Part shown: positions 24,691 to 35,306 of the stretch, piece after piece
How the letters are laid out: every line of letters begins with the position of its first letter
Position numbering within the stretch: position 1 is the stretch's first letter
NCBI GenBank assembly: GCA_023548195.1
Contig: JAJHZJ010000419.1
Location: 921,773 to 985,772, forward strand
DNA from: Bettongia penicillata ogilbyi
Lineage: Eukaryota; Chordata; Mammalia; Diprotodontia; Potoroidae
Direction of reading: 5' to 3'
DNA: 64,000 bases
Translations under genes and position numbers: made by a program
Notes under the pieces: model-generated
The model's database searches: none
Told to the model about the DNA's origin: nothing
Seen by the model: only the letters and a program-made list of their open reading frames with translations

Positions 24691-25114
24691 AGCTATAAAA
24701 CAGTATAAAGTGATGAAAGCTTGGAATAATAATTAGTCACAATATAAACGGAGTGGAGCAAACATACATAAAAGGTATTTCAAAGGAAAAGGCAACAGAG
24801 TTTGGTGTCTTTTTATGGATATGGCTAACAAGGTGGGTGACAACCATATTGAATTTTTACTACATTGATTAAATGGTGGTATAATTCCCAAGGACAGGGA
24901 AATTTAGATGAAAAATCAATTTAGAGGAGAAGATCTTGATTCAGATGTTTGATATAATGAGTTGAAGTTTTAAGACAGTTCTACACAGAACTTATCTCTT
25001 TGAACCCTAGGAAAATAGACTATAAATTCAGAAAAAGAAGGTAAGACTGAAGATAAAGATTTGGGAAGCCTGGAAATAAAATAAATCTAATGGGATGGGT
25101 TTCTTCTTTTAACT
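24691..25114. other. No feature recognised
   Basis: No gene or named repeat. The text near 25020-25080 may belong to the dispersed repeat that follows. Confidence 0.3.
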
Positions 25115-25260
25115 CAATTGATCAACATTTATTAAGTGCCTACTATGCACCAGGCATTATTTGAAGGTAAAGGATACAAAAAAATAAAAATAAAAAAGGC
25201 TCCCGCCCTCAACAAGTTTACAGTCTAATGGGGGAGGCAGCATATAAATACCTTCATACA
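25115..25260 (+). repeat. Dispersed-repeat head, second copy
   Basis: caacatttattaagtgccta, ctatgcaccaggcattat and ctcaacaagtttacagtcta correspond to the first part of the repeat at 16941. Confidence 0.6.
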
Positions 25261-27035
25261 GGGTATATTTCCTGGAGTTCATAATCCTATGGGAGGGGTT
25301 TCTTAAGAAAAGATTATTAAACAAACATTTTTAAAAGGTTGGAATATGGTTTTGTCATTGCTCCCATTAATGAAAGCCAAAAGAAAAAGGTATCAGCAAA
25401 AGAAGTAGAAAATGAAATAGGAATCAACATCTTATAATATCCTGAGAACCAAACAAATAAAGAATTTTAAGATTCTTTGAGGTGATTCCCTATTTCGTTT
25501 GAGGGAACCACTATCTTCCCAATGACAGTTAAATGTGGAAGAAATTTCAGAAAAACCAATTGGAATTGTCAACAAGGTCATCTTTAGAGATCTTTGAGAG
25601 TGCAATTTCACCACAGAGAAGTGATAGAATTCCAATTGCAGAATGTTATGGAGAAATTAGGCAGTAAGGAAGTGGGGAAAGGGATTGCAGCAGTTCAAGT
25701 GTTGAAAACAGTTAATAGCTAGCAAGAGAAAGTGCTTTATAAATATGAATGTGTTCTTATTAAATACAGAAAAGAAGGAAAGTTATTAGCCGGTATCTAG
25801 AGGAGGTTTGGGGCTAAGGAAAGGGTTTTGTGTTTGTTTTTTCATGGTAGGTGAGATGCATATATATTTGAAAGCATAGTAGAAAGAAACTGACCTCTGG
25901 GAGAGAATGAAGATCCTGGAAAGGAAAGAAATGAATGTGAGAACATAGATCTAAGTGCTTGTATCAACTTAGTGTTTAACATTGAATTAAATTTCCTTTC
26001 TCTTTTAAGGCAAATCAAATTATATGTATTGATAGGTCAATCCTGAGTCTAAATTATTCCAGTCAATATATAAAGCTTGGTAGTTTAGGTAGTTCAGAAG
26101 AAAACTTTTTGTAAATTTTACAAAAGAAAAATATCATCAAAGTTTATGACCCAAGCACATCTGGCAGTTGTCAATAAAGTGTAAATTGGCATTCTGACAC
26201 CCCGTCGTTTCATCCCTTACAATTCATCATGAGGCTAAAAAACACATTCCCTTAATGGCTGTACCCTGTTGCTAGATTAGGCTATGCTGTTGCAGGCTAA
26301 CAAATATACATTCCATTTCTGGACAGAAGATAATCACCATTTGATTTTGGCCATAGATTTAAAGATATCCTATGATTTAACAGAACAGAACCTACTTTAT
26401 GTCAAATTCTTACTTTGTTGATCATTTCCACCAATCACTTTAGAACTAATCATAGCCCTGCCACTAAGTGGTAGTGAAATTAGCCAAGCCAATTCATCTC
26501 AGTTGGTCTCATTTTGCTTTGTAGGGTGGATCACTTTTAGTTCCAAGATTTGTTAATTTTATAGTTTTAGTAACACTATCTTAAAGTACTACTTGGATAT
26601 TTTACATGTATATATTTTCTCCTTCCAACTAGCTTATTAACACAACATATGAAGATATAATAAAGGAAATTATTAGAGATTATTTTACTGGGCTAGCTTT
26701 GTAAGTTCCAAAAGACAGGAGATGCATCTTAGTTCTTTTGTAAATGAGCACAAACTTTTTGGTAGGGTGACACTTGTGATTGCAGTAGTATAGGTAAATG
26801 TGGATGTATGTGTGAATATATGTGTATATGTTACATATGCCTATATAAATGCATGCACATCTGTATATATGCATATATAACAATTCATTACTAATTTATT
26901 CATTTGCTTATTTATTTGGGGAGAGGGGTGGATTTCATTGATATAAGAAATTATCATTGAGAAAATACCTCTACTAACAGTAAGTCAGCAGCTACTCTGC
27001 AATTTATAGTCTTAACAGGTTGTCTTGAAAATTAA
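25261..27035. other. Unannotated DNA
   Basis: No gene was recognised. TA/TG-rich simple sequence lies at about 26800-26880. Positions 26150-26280 look like possible conserved non-coding DNA by composition only (caataaagtgtaaattggca). Confidence 0.3.
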
Positions 27036-27039
27036 AATC

Positions 27040-27105
27040 TGAAGTTACTTTGCCAGGGTCACACAGCCAGGCTGTGTCAAAGCAGGAATTAAAGCTTGTA
27101 CTCTC
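27040..27105 (-). mobile_element. MIR fragment
   Basis: Antisense MIR core gccagggtcacacagccagg followed by caggaattaaagc. Confidence 0.5.
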
Positions 27106-27234
27106 TATACACTTTACAAGGTTGCTCTTCTCATGGGTATATATGACTCTTGTACTTATATTTATATATACATATATATCAAAGATAATGCATATATCAG
27201 ACTTTGTACTGATAGAACACTCACTTAGTTGATA

Positions 27235-27420
27235 TGAGTTCTCTCATTTGATCTTTACAGTATTCCTGTGAAGTAGGAGTGCAGCCATTTTAGAGGAGGA
27301 GAAGAAAATGAAAATTAATGAGGTTAAAGTGACTGACCCAAGGTCACACAGCTAGTAATTAGGAAATCTCAAACTCAAATCTTCTAACTCTAAGGTGAAG
27401 CTTCTTTCCACTATTCTCAC
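27235..27420 (-). mobile_element. MIR
   Basis: Antisense MIR over most of its length: ctcatttgatctttacagta, cctgtgaagtagg, then gacccaaggtcacacagcta and ctcaaatcttctaactct. Confidence 0.8.
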
Positions 27421-28390
27421 GTTACATAGCTTTCCTTTTTCTCAGAAAAATCTTTTGGAAGACTAGCTACTGCTAAGCCCTTTCACTTCCTTATTTCTCA
27501 AAGAGAAATGACACCAGGTGATAGCATATGCTTTTTCCCCCCTTTCATTTCACTGAATTTGCATACATAACAACATGGAATGTCTATATTATATAAATCC
27601 ACTGTCAATTATATATATATGTATGTATATGGTATATGTTTATATATACATAATTATGTGGGACTACTATAAATAAACAATAAACATAAAGATAAAGCAT
27701 CCACTGAAAATGAAAGCTATTACATAAGCCCACAGACATATTCATAAAAAAAATGCCAAATTTCTAAAAGAAAGACAGAGAATTAATCGAGGATCTCACA
27801 AACAAATTCAGTGTCTAGTTTGTAGATTTTCAAACAGCAGGGCACATATTAAACTCCAATCCTGGATAAAATGGCTATGAGTATACCCAATTGTTAACAA
27901 TTTATTTTGCAGTATTTTTTCATAAACAGATGGAAATGTTGCATATTAAGTGACACATCATGTCATTTACTGTACTTTAAAGTATATGAGATTTATAATC
28001 AGCCTACTTCTAATTCAGTGAATGCCATCAACAGATTGCACAATGGGTCATTTTCACTGTGGGGTGTTAGAGTATTGCAGGGAAAGTTGACAAACAGAGC
28101 ATATTAATAAGAATTTAGTAAATGTGATTAATGTTACTAAGAAAGCAGCATTTATTCAATAAGCACTATCATTTTTTGGTGCACACTGTGACATGGAGAA
28201 GCATGGGCCACCCCCTGGAAAACATAATGGAGATAGGTAGCTAACAGAAACTGAATTCTAGATTTTGCAATAAGCAGAGTTTATAAATTCCATTGACAAC
28301 TGAGGGATCTGCAGTTTCAAAGAATTTTAACCTTAAGCTAATATAATTAGCAATATCCACTTACAAAAATGAAATCATGCAACCCAAGAT
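27421..28390. other. No feature recognised
   Basis: AT-rich. An imperfect TA/TG run lies at about 27608-27655. No gene or named repeat seen. Confidence 0.35.
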
Positions 28391-28462
28391 CAAATGAGTT
28401 AACATGTAGAGTGGTTTGCAGCTGTTGAAATGCTATGTAAATGATAGCTATTGTTGTTTTTC
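28391..28462 (+). mobile_element. CORE-SINE 3' end fragment
   Basis: atcaaatgagttaacatgta, then gtggtttgcagctg and aaatgctatgtaaatgatag match the 3' end of the MAR1/CORE-SINE type seen at 9930. The trinucleotide repeat that follows probably grew from its short-repeat tail. Confidence 0.5.
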
Positions 28463-28490
28463 TGTTGTCATTATTATTTTCATTCTTACT

Positions 28491-28575
28491 AATAGTAGGA
28501 GCAGCAGCAGCAGCCATGGTCATGGTGGTGATGGTGGTGGTGGTAGTGATGGTGGTGGTAATAGTAGTAGTAGTG
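28491..28575. repeat. Trinucleotide repeat, AGC/GGT/AGT
   Basis: Runs of AGC, GGT and AGT units. The frame on the plus strand reads as serine- and glycine-rich, but this comes from the repeat and is not evidence for a protein. Confidence 0.9.
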
Positions 28576-28760
28576 AGAAAAAAGCACCCTACAGCCTCGA
28601 GGCCACATGTGACCCTCTAGGTGTTCAAGTGCAGTCCTTTGGTTGAATTAAAACTTCACAGAACAAATCCCCTTAATAAAAGGATTTGTTCTGCCTGCAC
28701 CCAAGGACCTAGAAGACCACATGTGGCTTTGAGGCCACAGGTTTCCCACCATCGGTTAGT
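28576..28760. mobile_element. Fold-back MITE, hAT-like
   Basis: Two long arms pair imperfectly. The left arm has cctcgaggccacatgtgacc and the right arm has agaccacatgtggctttgag. They meet at a perfect 12-bp stem, cagaacaaatcc (28661-28672) with ggatttgttctg (28682-28693), around a 9-nt loop. No coding capacity is present. The palindromic form and motifs resemble small non-autonomous hAT elements of the OposCharlie kind. That family name is from memory. Confidence 0.7.
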
Positions 28761-29239
28761 CTTTCACTTGGCATGAAGTCTTCCTGTGTATTACGTTATC
28801 ATGTTATTATATGTATTATGTTATTATGTTATCATGAAGCATTATCCACAGGTGCAAATAAAATTAAACCGATGTCCATTAATTGCCTACTGTGAATAGG
28901 ACATCATGGAGAGATAGACCTAGGAACATAAATATAAATTATATAAATATAATAATATAAAGTTTTGCTAAAACATGATCCCTGTCGTTATGGAGCTCAG
29001 AGGAAGTTGTGACAAAAACATGTATGATAATTGTCTTAGAGAAGTGGAAATTAAAGTGAGGTGTGAGAAAGGAAAAATTATAACTGACTGGGAAATTCTT
29101 GGAAGAGGAAGCACTTCATTTGAACTATGTAGGATAGGCAAGAATTGAAAAGATGAAGAGGCAGACTGAAGACATTTTATCTATATTTCCAGCACTCTGT
29201 ACAGGCCTTTCTTTTCTTATCATTCTATACTGTTTTCCT
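28761..29239. other. Weak dispersed-repeat similarity
   Basis: About 28880-29165 weakly follows the long dispersed repeat (catgatccctgtcgttatgg, agctcagaggaagttgtg, then cttggaagaggaagcact). Too diverged for a firm call. ATTATGTT repeats lie at about 28795-28830. Confidence 0.35.
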
Positions 29240-29405
29240 TCGTGGTCTCATCGAGTTCCACAAATTCTGTGGATGATCCCCAAGTAAATATGCCTTTGGT
29301 CTCTAAACTCACATCAACTGCCTGTTGAATAATTCCATCATGAAGTCCAGAAATTATCTCAAACTTAACATGTCTAAAATAGATTATCACAATCTTTCAT
29401 AATCA
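29240..29405 (+). mobile_element. L2 ORF fragment (RT C-terminal region)
   Basis: tctgtggatgatccccaagt, then a ctctaaactcacatcaactg block and ctcaaacttaacatgtct resemble the L2 region downstream of the reverse transcriptase catalytic motif. Broken and short. Confidence 0.55.
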
Positions 29406-29465
29406 GATATTCCTTACCTGGGATTCTTTTTTGTAGCATTTTGATACCTATTTCATTAGAGACTA

Positions 29466-29577
29466 TCCCAAAAATCTTAGTGCAGTTTAATAGCTTAAAT
29501 GTTTTACATACTTACAATATGTATTGTATACATCCAACAGCTTTAATGGCTTAAAACTGCACTAAGACTTATAGTAT
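29466..29577. mobile_element. Fold-back MITE, possibly mariner-like
   Basis: tcttagtgcagttt on the left and aaactgcactaaga on the right are exact reverse complements. Arm extensions pair through aatagcttaaatg and ctttaatggctt. The loop is about 37 nt. The arm sequence resembles Tc1/mariner fold-back elements. The class assignment is tentative. Confidence 0.6.
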
Positions 29578-29865
29578 ACTCAGTAGGATGTTGATAAATA
29601 TTAAACAACTGCCTTTCTAGGAAAAAAAATTACACAGAACACAAGTTTATGTATAATCTGCATTATTAGCATTTTCTCCATCACTATATTAAATCTAGGC
29701 AACTGACAAAATAAGTCAAGCCCTAATTTGTAGTGTTTGCCAATTTCTGAAGTCTAAATACTCACTTTGAAAATTTAAGAACATGCTCAGATATGGAAAG
29801 TGAAAATAATTATGTGTATTGGACATGATGACCCGATAGGACTTAGGCCTTTTTAAAAAAAATAT

Positions 29866-29924
29866 TTTATTTTTCCACAATTACTTGTTTAAAAAAATTT
29901 GATCTTTTGGGTTTTTTTAAGTTC

Positions 29925-30007
<83 letters not shown>

Positions 30008-30235
30008 CTTTCTCTCTCTGTCTCTTAACCATCCATCCACCCTGTGATGGTAAGTAATTTTATATAGTTTTTACATGAGCAATCACATAAAACATTTCCA
30101 TATTATTCATTTTGTGTAAGAAGATTTGATCTAAATGAAAGAAGAAAAAAAAGAAAGAAAAGAAAAAATAATTTAAAATAATAGACTTCAGTCTATATTC
30201 AGTATCTGAGTCTTCTTAAAGAACGCCCAATTCCT
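29866..30235 (-). mobile_element. L1 3'-end fragment with expanded pyrimidine tract
   Basis: Antisense L1 3' UTR: a ttttatttttccacaatta start, a gttccaaact block, a long CT tract, then gatggtaagtaattttatat, a ttttacatgagcaatcac block and a cttcagtctatattcagtat end. The CT tract sits where other copies have the short polypyrimidine run. Confidence 0.7.
29929..30004. repeat. (CT)n microsatellite, 76 bp
   Basis: Longest uninterrupted dinucleotide run in the window, inside the L1 3' UTR fragment. Confidence 0.97.
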
Positions 30236-30814
30236 ATGGGCCTGTGAAGACCTCAGTGGGTACCCTGCTTCCTTCAGTGTTCCACTAGTTTGCTACACCA
30301 GATTTGATAGTGAGTCTCTTTCAGAGTCACCATGTAGTTTCTTTTCTGATGAGATTAGTTGAGGAGAATAGTACATGACAAGGCAGATTATATCCTCAGG
30401 TTCTAACTTTCCTTTCTGACAGATTTCAAATCAGAAAATTTCCAAGAGTGACTCCTATTATTCTGTCTTCACAATGAATAGGCAGCCCATGTGTCATTGT
30501 GGGCTGCCCATAATATCTGCTACCTGACTTGGTGGCCAGTATGACCCTTGCAAGAATGCTACCATTCTTAGCTACTGTCCTAGATGTCAGAATCCAATTG
30601 CCTAAGGAGGTAGATGTTCATATGAAGAAAAAGGAAATCTCAGAGAAGAGGTAAAGTGGTGGTAACCAAGCCACCCTGACAATCACAGAAAGCACATTGA
30701 AGAAGAAAATTTGAGAGAGCATGGAGAAGGAAGACGATCCACATAGGGGAATCTGCAGTGATATCCTCAAACTCAGGAAGGCTCCCAAAAGTCCAATGAT
30801 CCTGAGTCACTGGA
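30236..30814. other. Unannotated DNA with a small hairpin
   Basis: No gene seen. A 9-bp stem, ggcagccca / tgggctgcc, with a loop of about 9 nt lies at 30481-30509. Confidence 0.4.
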
Positions 30815-30985
30815 AAATTCTAGAGCCAGAATACCTGAGTTCAGATAACTCTTCTCATGCTTGGTACTTGTGCGACATTTTCTAAAAAATTTGATCACCT
30901 TATGCTTGCCTTACCATATCTGGAAAATGAGGGATTGGATGTGATGACCCCTCAGTTCCCTTCAAGTTTTAGAACTATGAGCTTG
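30815..30985 (+). mobile_element. MIR/THER-type SINE
   Basis: ctagagccagaatacctgag, gttcagataactc, a core remnant, then ggaaaatgagggattggatg and cccctcagttcccttcaag. Confidence 0.65.
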
Positions 30986-31825
30986 TGTTTCTAAGGAGAC
31001 TGACTAGCCCTGAGAAACATCTATAAATTTTCCATGCTAGCTACCTCAGACTAAAAGAAGGAGGATAATTCCTTTCTTATCGTTATCTTCTTTCCTCTCA
31101 CCTCTACACAAGAGAATATAGTTATTCCATCTCCACAGGAATTATTACTTACTCGTTGATAATCTATATTACAGGTTGGACCCATTTTGCCTTTATTTTC
31201 CTCTGTATCTTGTTATTCTACAATAAATAATTTGCTAATCAATTTGTAATTCATCCATAGTTTACAAAGAAAGAACACCTCTAAAGTAAAGAAATGAGCC
31301 ATATTTGTGTAAATAGGATTACCCAAAATACCTACTAAAAAATCACTGGGAACTCCAGAGTCAAAATGGGAAAGGGACCTCTGATTAAAATTTGTGGAAT
31401 TGCCTCTAGGATCACTAAAAATAGTTATATATTATCTATGATTACTGTTGGATCATCAGTTTTGGAGTTTCAGGCCAAGCTAAGATTTTCTGAATTAGTG
31501 TATCTCCAGCTCACTCTGAGCTGATAAACTGTCTGCTTAAATTGTTTATGCTAAAACATCTGCATTAGTTGGCTAAATTGATGTTTTAAGGTAAATTGAT
31601 TGTACCTGTAGTAGTAAATTACATCGTATAAGTTGCTTATGCTAGTAGCACTGAGTTTTGTTTTCTCAAGATCTAGGCTCTCATTAGATAGCAGTTTTCC
31701 AATGTAAACTCTCTCTCTCTAGTTCAGACAAGTTGACTTCAGAGGATACAATGCAGTAGTGATGGTAAAGATTGGAGATGAAGTAGAATGTACTTAGGTG
31801 ATAGACAATCACAAGAGAACAGAGC
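30986..31825. other. No feature recognised
   Basis: No gene or named repeat. Composition is mixed and may be single-copy. Confidence 0.35.
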
Positions 31826-32190
31826 AAGCATTTATTAAGTACCTACTGTGTGCCAGGACCTGTGCTGAGTGCTTTACAAATATTATCTCACTTGATCATC
31901 ACTACCGGCTTGGGGGATAGGTTCTTATTATTATCATCCCTGGTTATCATTTGAGAAAACTAAAGAGAAGGAGAGAGGATAAACATTTATATTGCAATAT
32001 AAAATGTGTGCCGGACAAGAACTTTTTTTAAAACAAATATCATCTCATTTTATTCTCAAAATAACCTTGTGAGATAGGTGCTATTATGATCCCCATTTTA
32101 CAGTTGAGGAAACTGAGGCAGTCAGAAGTTAAGCGACTTACCCAGGGCAACACAGTCAGTAAACTTCTAAGACTGGATTTTAACTAAGAT
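31826..32190 (-). mobile_element. Two adjacent MIR copies
   Basis: First copy at about 31826-31972: catttattaagtacctactg, tgtgccaggacc, then tatctcacttgatcatcac. Second copy at about 31975-32190: tatcatctcattttattc, ccccattttacagttgagg, aaactgaggcagtcagaag. Both are antisense. Confidence 0.75.
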
Positions 32191-32202
32191 ATTCATGTCT
32201 AA

Positions 32203-32435
32203 TGGGGCATGAGTCAGAGGATAGAATGTTGGGCCTAGAGTCAGGAAGACATCTATTTAAACCCAGTCTAAGATGCTTACTAGCTGTGTGACCCTGGGCA
32301 AGTTACTTAACCTATGTCTGTTTCAGTCCACTGGAGAAGGAAATGGCAAACACTCTGGAATCCTTACCAAGAAAACCCCATGGACAGTCTGGCTCATGAG
32401 GTCATGAAGATCTGGACATAACTGAATGACTGAAC
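32203..32435 (+). mobile_element. Marsupial tRNA-derived SINE with clear BovB-like tail
   Basis: Head gatagaatgttgggcctaga, core gctgtgtgaccctgggcaag, then ctggagaaggaaatggcaaa and a tail with accccatggacagtctggct. The tail is very similar in order and wording to the 3' end of BovB-type RTE LINEs, which suggests those supply the retrotransposition machinery. Confidence 0.9.
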
Positions 32436-32849
32436 ATATCATTGTCATGAGCAGATTCATGTCAATGAACAGATTCATGACTTCAGACCCAGCAGTCTAT
32501 CCATTGCAACACTTAGTTGCCTCCCAAGTCACAACAACGGTCCATTAATTTTATGTGGCATGTGCTTCTGCAACCTCAACCCTTTAGTGCTGCGTGGAGA
32601 TCATAAGCATGAGAATTGTGAGGTGTACACTTTAATTTGAGGTTGTATTTAACTGCTCACCACATGTTCCACTATTGACTTTTGAAGATCCAAGCAAGCC
32701 ACAGTGCCAATGACATAATGAGCCCAAGAGCAATTCTATGCTAGGAGAGAAATGGTCAATTGCAATCTGGTATTTTTATAAGTGAAGAAATTCCTAGCAG
32801 GGAGACTCATTATGTGATCCTGAAACAGTCCTTCAAGCCCATCTGCCCA
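32436..32849. other. No feature recognised
   Basis: No gene or named repeat recognised. Confidence 0.35.
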
Positions 32850-32975
32850 ACTCTTTCATCTTACAAATGAGACAACTGAGTCCCAAAGAAATTAGGTTAG
32901 TGGTCCAAGATCACAAATTAAGTAAATGGAATGGGATTCAAACTCAAGCCCTATCATTCCATACACTCTTTTAAA
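32850..32975 (-). mobile_element. MIR-like fragment
   Basis: catcttacaaatgagacaac, tgagtcccaaagaaatt and a tccaagatcacaaattaag block follow antisense MIR order. Confidence 0.55.
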
Positions 32976-33544
32976 GTGGCCTATCACTAGCAAGGTGCAA
33001 AAATGGGCTCATGTGTGTGGACTTAACAGTAGCTCACTAGCCTGTTCTACCACTATATTGGATGCTACTATCCAGAAATGGCATTAGATGGCTATAATTC
33101 CAATACATATTATTGGTCAGAGATGCCCAAAAGGGAGAATGGATATCCTAGCCTATGAGTCTTATGGGTTTAAATCCCTGATTTAGTTAGCTTCTTCCTT
33201 GCATAAATCCAGGATTCAAAGTATGACATTGGATCTACAGGTGCTATAGATGGAGAATAGACAGCAGGTATTCTATTGCTCATATTTTCATTGGATTCAT
33301 TTGTGGGCTTTTTGGACGCAGTGCAATATCCCTGTAACAGAGATTCATGTTCTACCATGCTCTGGCAGAGGATTCCCTTGTTGGGATTACAATTCTACCC
33401 ATGCCTGAAGCAATACTCTTAACTATCTTTAACAACATCCTCCTCATTATCATCATCATAGTCACAATCAGTCATAGGACTTTAAGCCTTATACAACTGC
33501 TTTTGATGTAGTAGAAGAAGGGAAAGATAGAGGATAGAGGGAAC
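32976..33544. other. Unannotated DNA with a minus-strand open frame
   Basis: A 62-codon frame on the minus strand (33170-33358) shows no known motif. Just upstream of it on that strand an acidic stretch (DYDDDNEED) is readable at about 33455. It lies on the same strand as the gypsy-like RT relic and downstream of it. A link is possible but unsupported. Confidence 0.3.
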
Positions 33545-34005
33545 AAGTATTTCTATAATGCCTATTGTGTGCCAGAGGGGCAGCTAGGTGGCACAGTAGA
33601 TTGTGCAATGGGCCTGGAGTCAGGAAGACTTGTATTTCTGAGTTCAAATCTGACCTCAGACATTTATTAGCTATGTGCCTCTGGGCAAGTCATTTAATCC
33701 TTATTGTGTCAGTTTCCTCATATCAAAAATGAGCTGCAGAAGGACATTGCAAACCATTCCAGTATCTTTGCCAAGAAAAACTCAAATGGGCTCACAAAAA
33801 GTCAGACATGACTGAAAAAACAAATGACCAATAACACAATGTGCCAGGTACTGTGTTAAGCACTAGAAAACACTGTCTCATTTGATCCTTACCACAACTT
33901 TCTGAGGTAGACTTTGAGGTAGTTTTATTATCCCCACTTAATAGATTAGGAAATTGAGACTCAGATATGGTAAGCATCTTACTCATGGTAACATAGTTCT
34001 TTAAG
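33545..34005 (-). mobile_element. MIR split by a SINE
   Basis: Left piece 33545-33576 (ataatgcctattgtgtgcca) and right piece 33833-34005 (gtgccaggtactgtgttaag, then tctcatttgatccttacc and attaggaaattgagactcag) form one antisense MIR around the inserted SINE. Confidence 0.8.
33577..33830 (+). mobile_element. Marsupial tRNA-derived SINE, near-complete
   Basis: The best-preserved head in the window, ggggcagctaggtggcacag, is followed by a gttcaaatctgacctcagac B-box region, ctctgggcaagtcattta and a tail with aaatgggctcacaaaaagtc. The target MIR bases tgtgccag occur on both sides (about 33567-33574 and 33840-33847), consistent with a short target-site duplication. Confidence 0.9.
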
Positions 34006-34139
34006 TGTTAAAGGTGAGAATAAAAGTTGTGTCTTTGCTAGCTTCAAGTCCCACACTTTTCAGTTAAACCACCTTGATAGTAGATTTTGTAAAGAAGATG
34101 CTTAGTGAAAAACTATTGAATAAAACAAGTTGGATTCAC

Positions 34140-34800
34140 ACTGGTAGAAAAAAAGATGTCTAAATAAACCATGTTATATTGATCAAGAAAACACAGCAAT
34201 ATTACTGAAAGTTTTCAGGTGCATTTGCCAGCTCAAGGGGCCTGTATAAATATTCATCATGTCTGAACCATGTCCAAATTCCTGTCTTCCACTTATCCTT
34301 GGACCCAATTCTAAAGGGGTTATAGGTCTCTGGCAAGTCCAGCTTGGTGTAAATCCATGTCCCTGAACACAAGCCAAAATGTCTGAAATCAATGGAAGGA
34401 GCTTTCAGTTACAGATGATGATCTCATACAGGCCTTGGTAGTCTATGTAGGGCACAACTCACCTTCCTTTTTAAAAACAACAAAAAAGATGCTTTTGCCA
34501 GCAAGCAGGAAGTTCAAACAAATCCTTTTTTAAATTCTTCCGGGAATGTATTCCCATAAGACCTGTATTTCTCTCACATTTAATTAGCAAATTTGGCCCA
34601 GCATGCCAAGTAAGAATTCTGAAGAGCAATACTGACCTTGACGTAGAGACAAATAATGAGCCTGCTCTTGGCTAAAGATCACCAGCAAGTTCTAGTGTTT
34701 AAAGGAAATCTCTTCTATATTCTTCTCACCTACAAAATTCTTTCTGGGGTGAATTGCAGTATTTTTTTAACTGGAAACTAGATTTTAGATATGGTATTAC
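34140..34800 (-). pseudogene. Decayed Ty3/gypsy-type reverse transcriptase
   Basis: Minus-strand reading in shifting frames gives, in order, FPEEFKKGF (about 34540), a KxxxKKEGELCP-like block (about 34470), IYTKLDLPETYNPFRI (about 34350), GSKDKWKTGIWTWFRH (about 34290), LELANAPENFQ (about 34220) and YNMVYLDIFF (about 34165). The order and spacing match the RT core of gypsy or sushi-type LTR retrotransposons. The last block stands where YxDD should be, and its second aspartate is lost. Stops interrupt the frame. I saw no gag, integrase or LTR. It is either a remnant of a generic chromovirus-like element or a relic of a domesticated sushi gene such as RTL1. The sequence alone does not decide. 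Confidence 0.7.
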
Positions 34801-35306
34801 TGAGCATTTTCCTGTGGACATTCTAAGAAATCAAGGTAGTGGTTTTTTTCTATGAGTTCTTAAAATATGATATCCAGACTAATTTCTTGTTCCTAGCTTA
34901 TGAATAGTCCAATCTTTCTTAAATTATGGCTCTATAAGCTAGTCATCAGGTTGCTTGTTTTGAATATAAGATGCCTTTTATTTCTTTCCAATTTATTCTG
35001 TGTTACATTTTGTTTGTTTTAATGAACATATTTTATTGTCTCATGGAGTCAGAATCCTCCTTTAGCCTAAATAGGTCTGAACATGCACAGGAACAAAGGT
35101 AGGAAAGTAGAAGGCTTTTTTAGCCAATAAAAGTACACGAATTTGACTACAGCATATGTTAAAAGATAGTGGGAAATAAAAGTAGAAGAGTGAGTTAGCA
35201 ACTAGGTAAAAGATGCCAAAGCTGAGGCTGAAAAATTAGAATGTCATTAAGTTTTGGGAGGATACTGAAGCACTTTTATCAGGGAAAGAGCATAATCAAA
35301 GTACTA
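34801..35306. other. Unannotated DNA
   Basis: The later part (35160-35300) weakly resembles the long dispersed repeat (aggatactgaagcactttta). No gene seen. Confidence 0.3.

Noticed and set aside
28416..28646. Plus-strand frame with a Ser/Gly-rich stretch that looks like a low-complexity protein
   Set aside because: It is produced by the AGC/GGT/AGT trinucleotide repeat next to a CORE-SINE end and continues into a MITE.
30481..30509. Small 9-bp hairpin (ggcagccca / tgggctgcc)
   Set aside because: Hairpins of this size are expected by chance in this length, and there is no terminator or RNA context.
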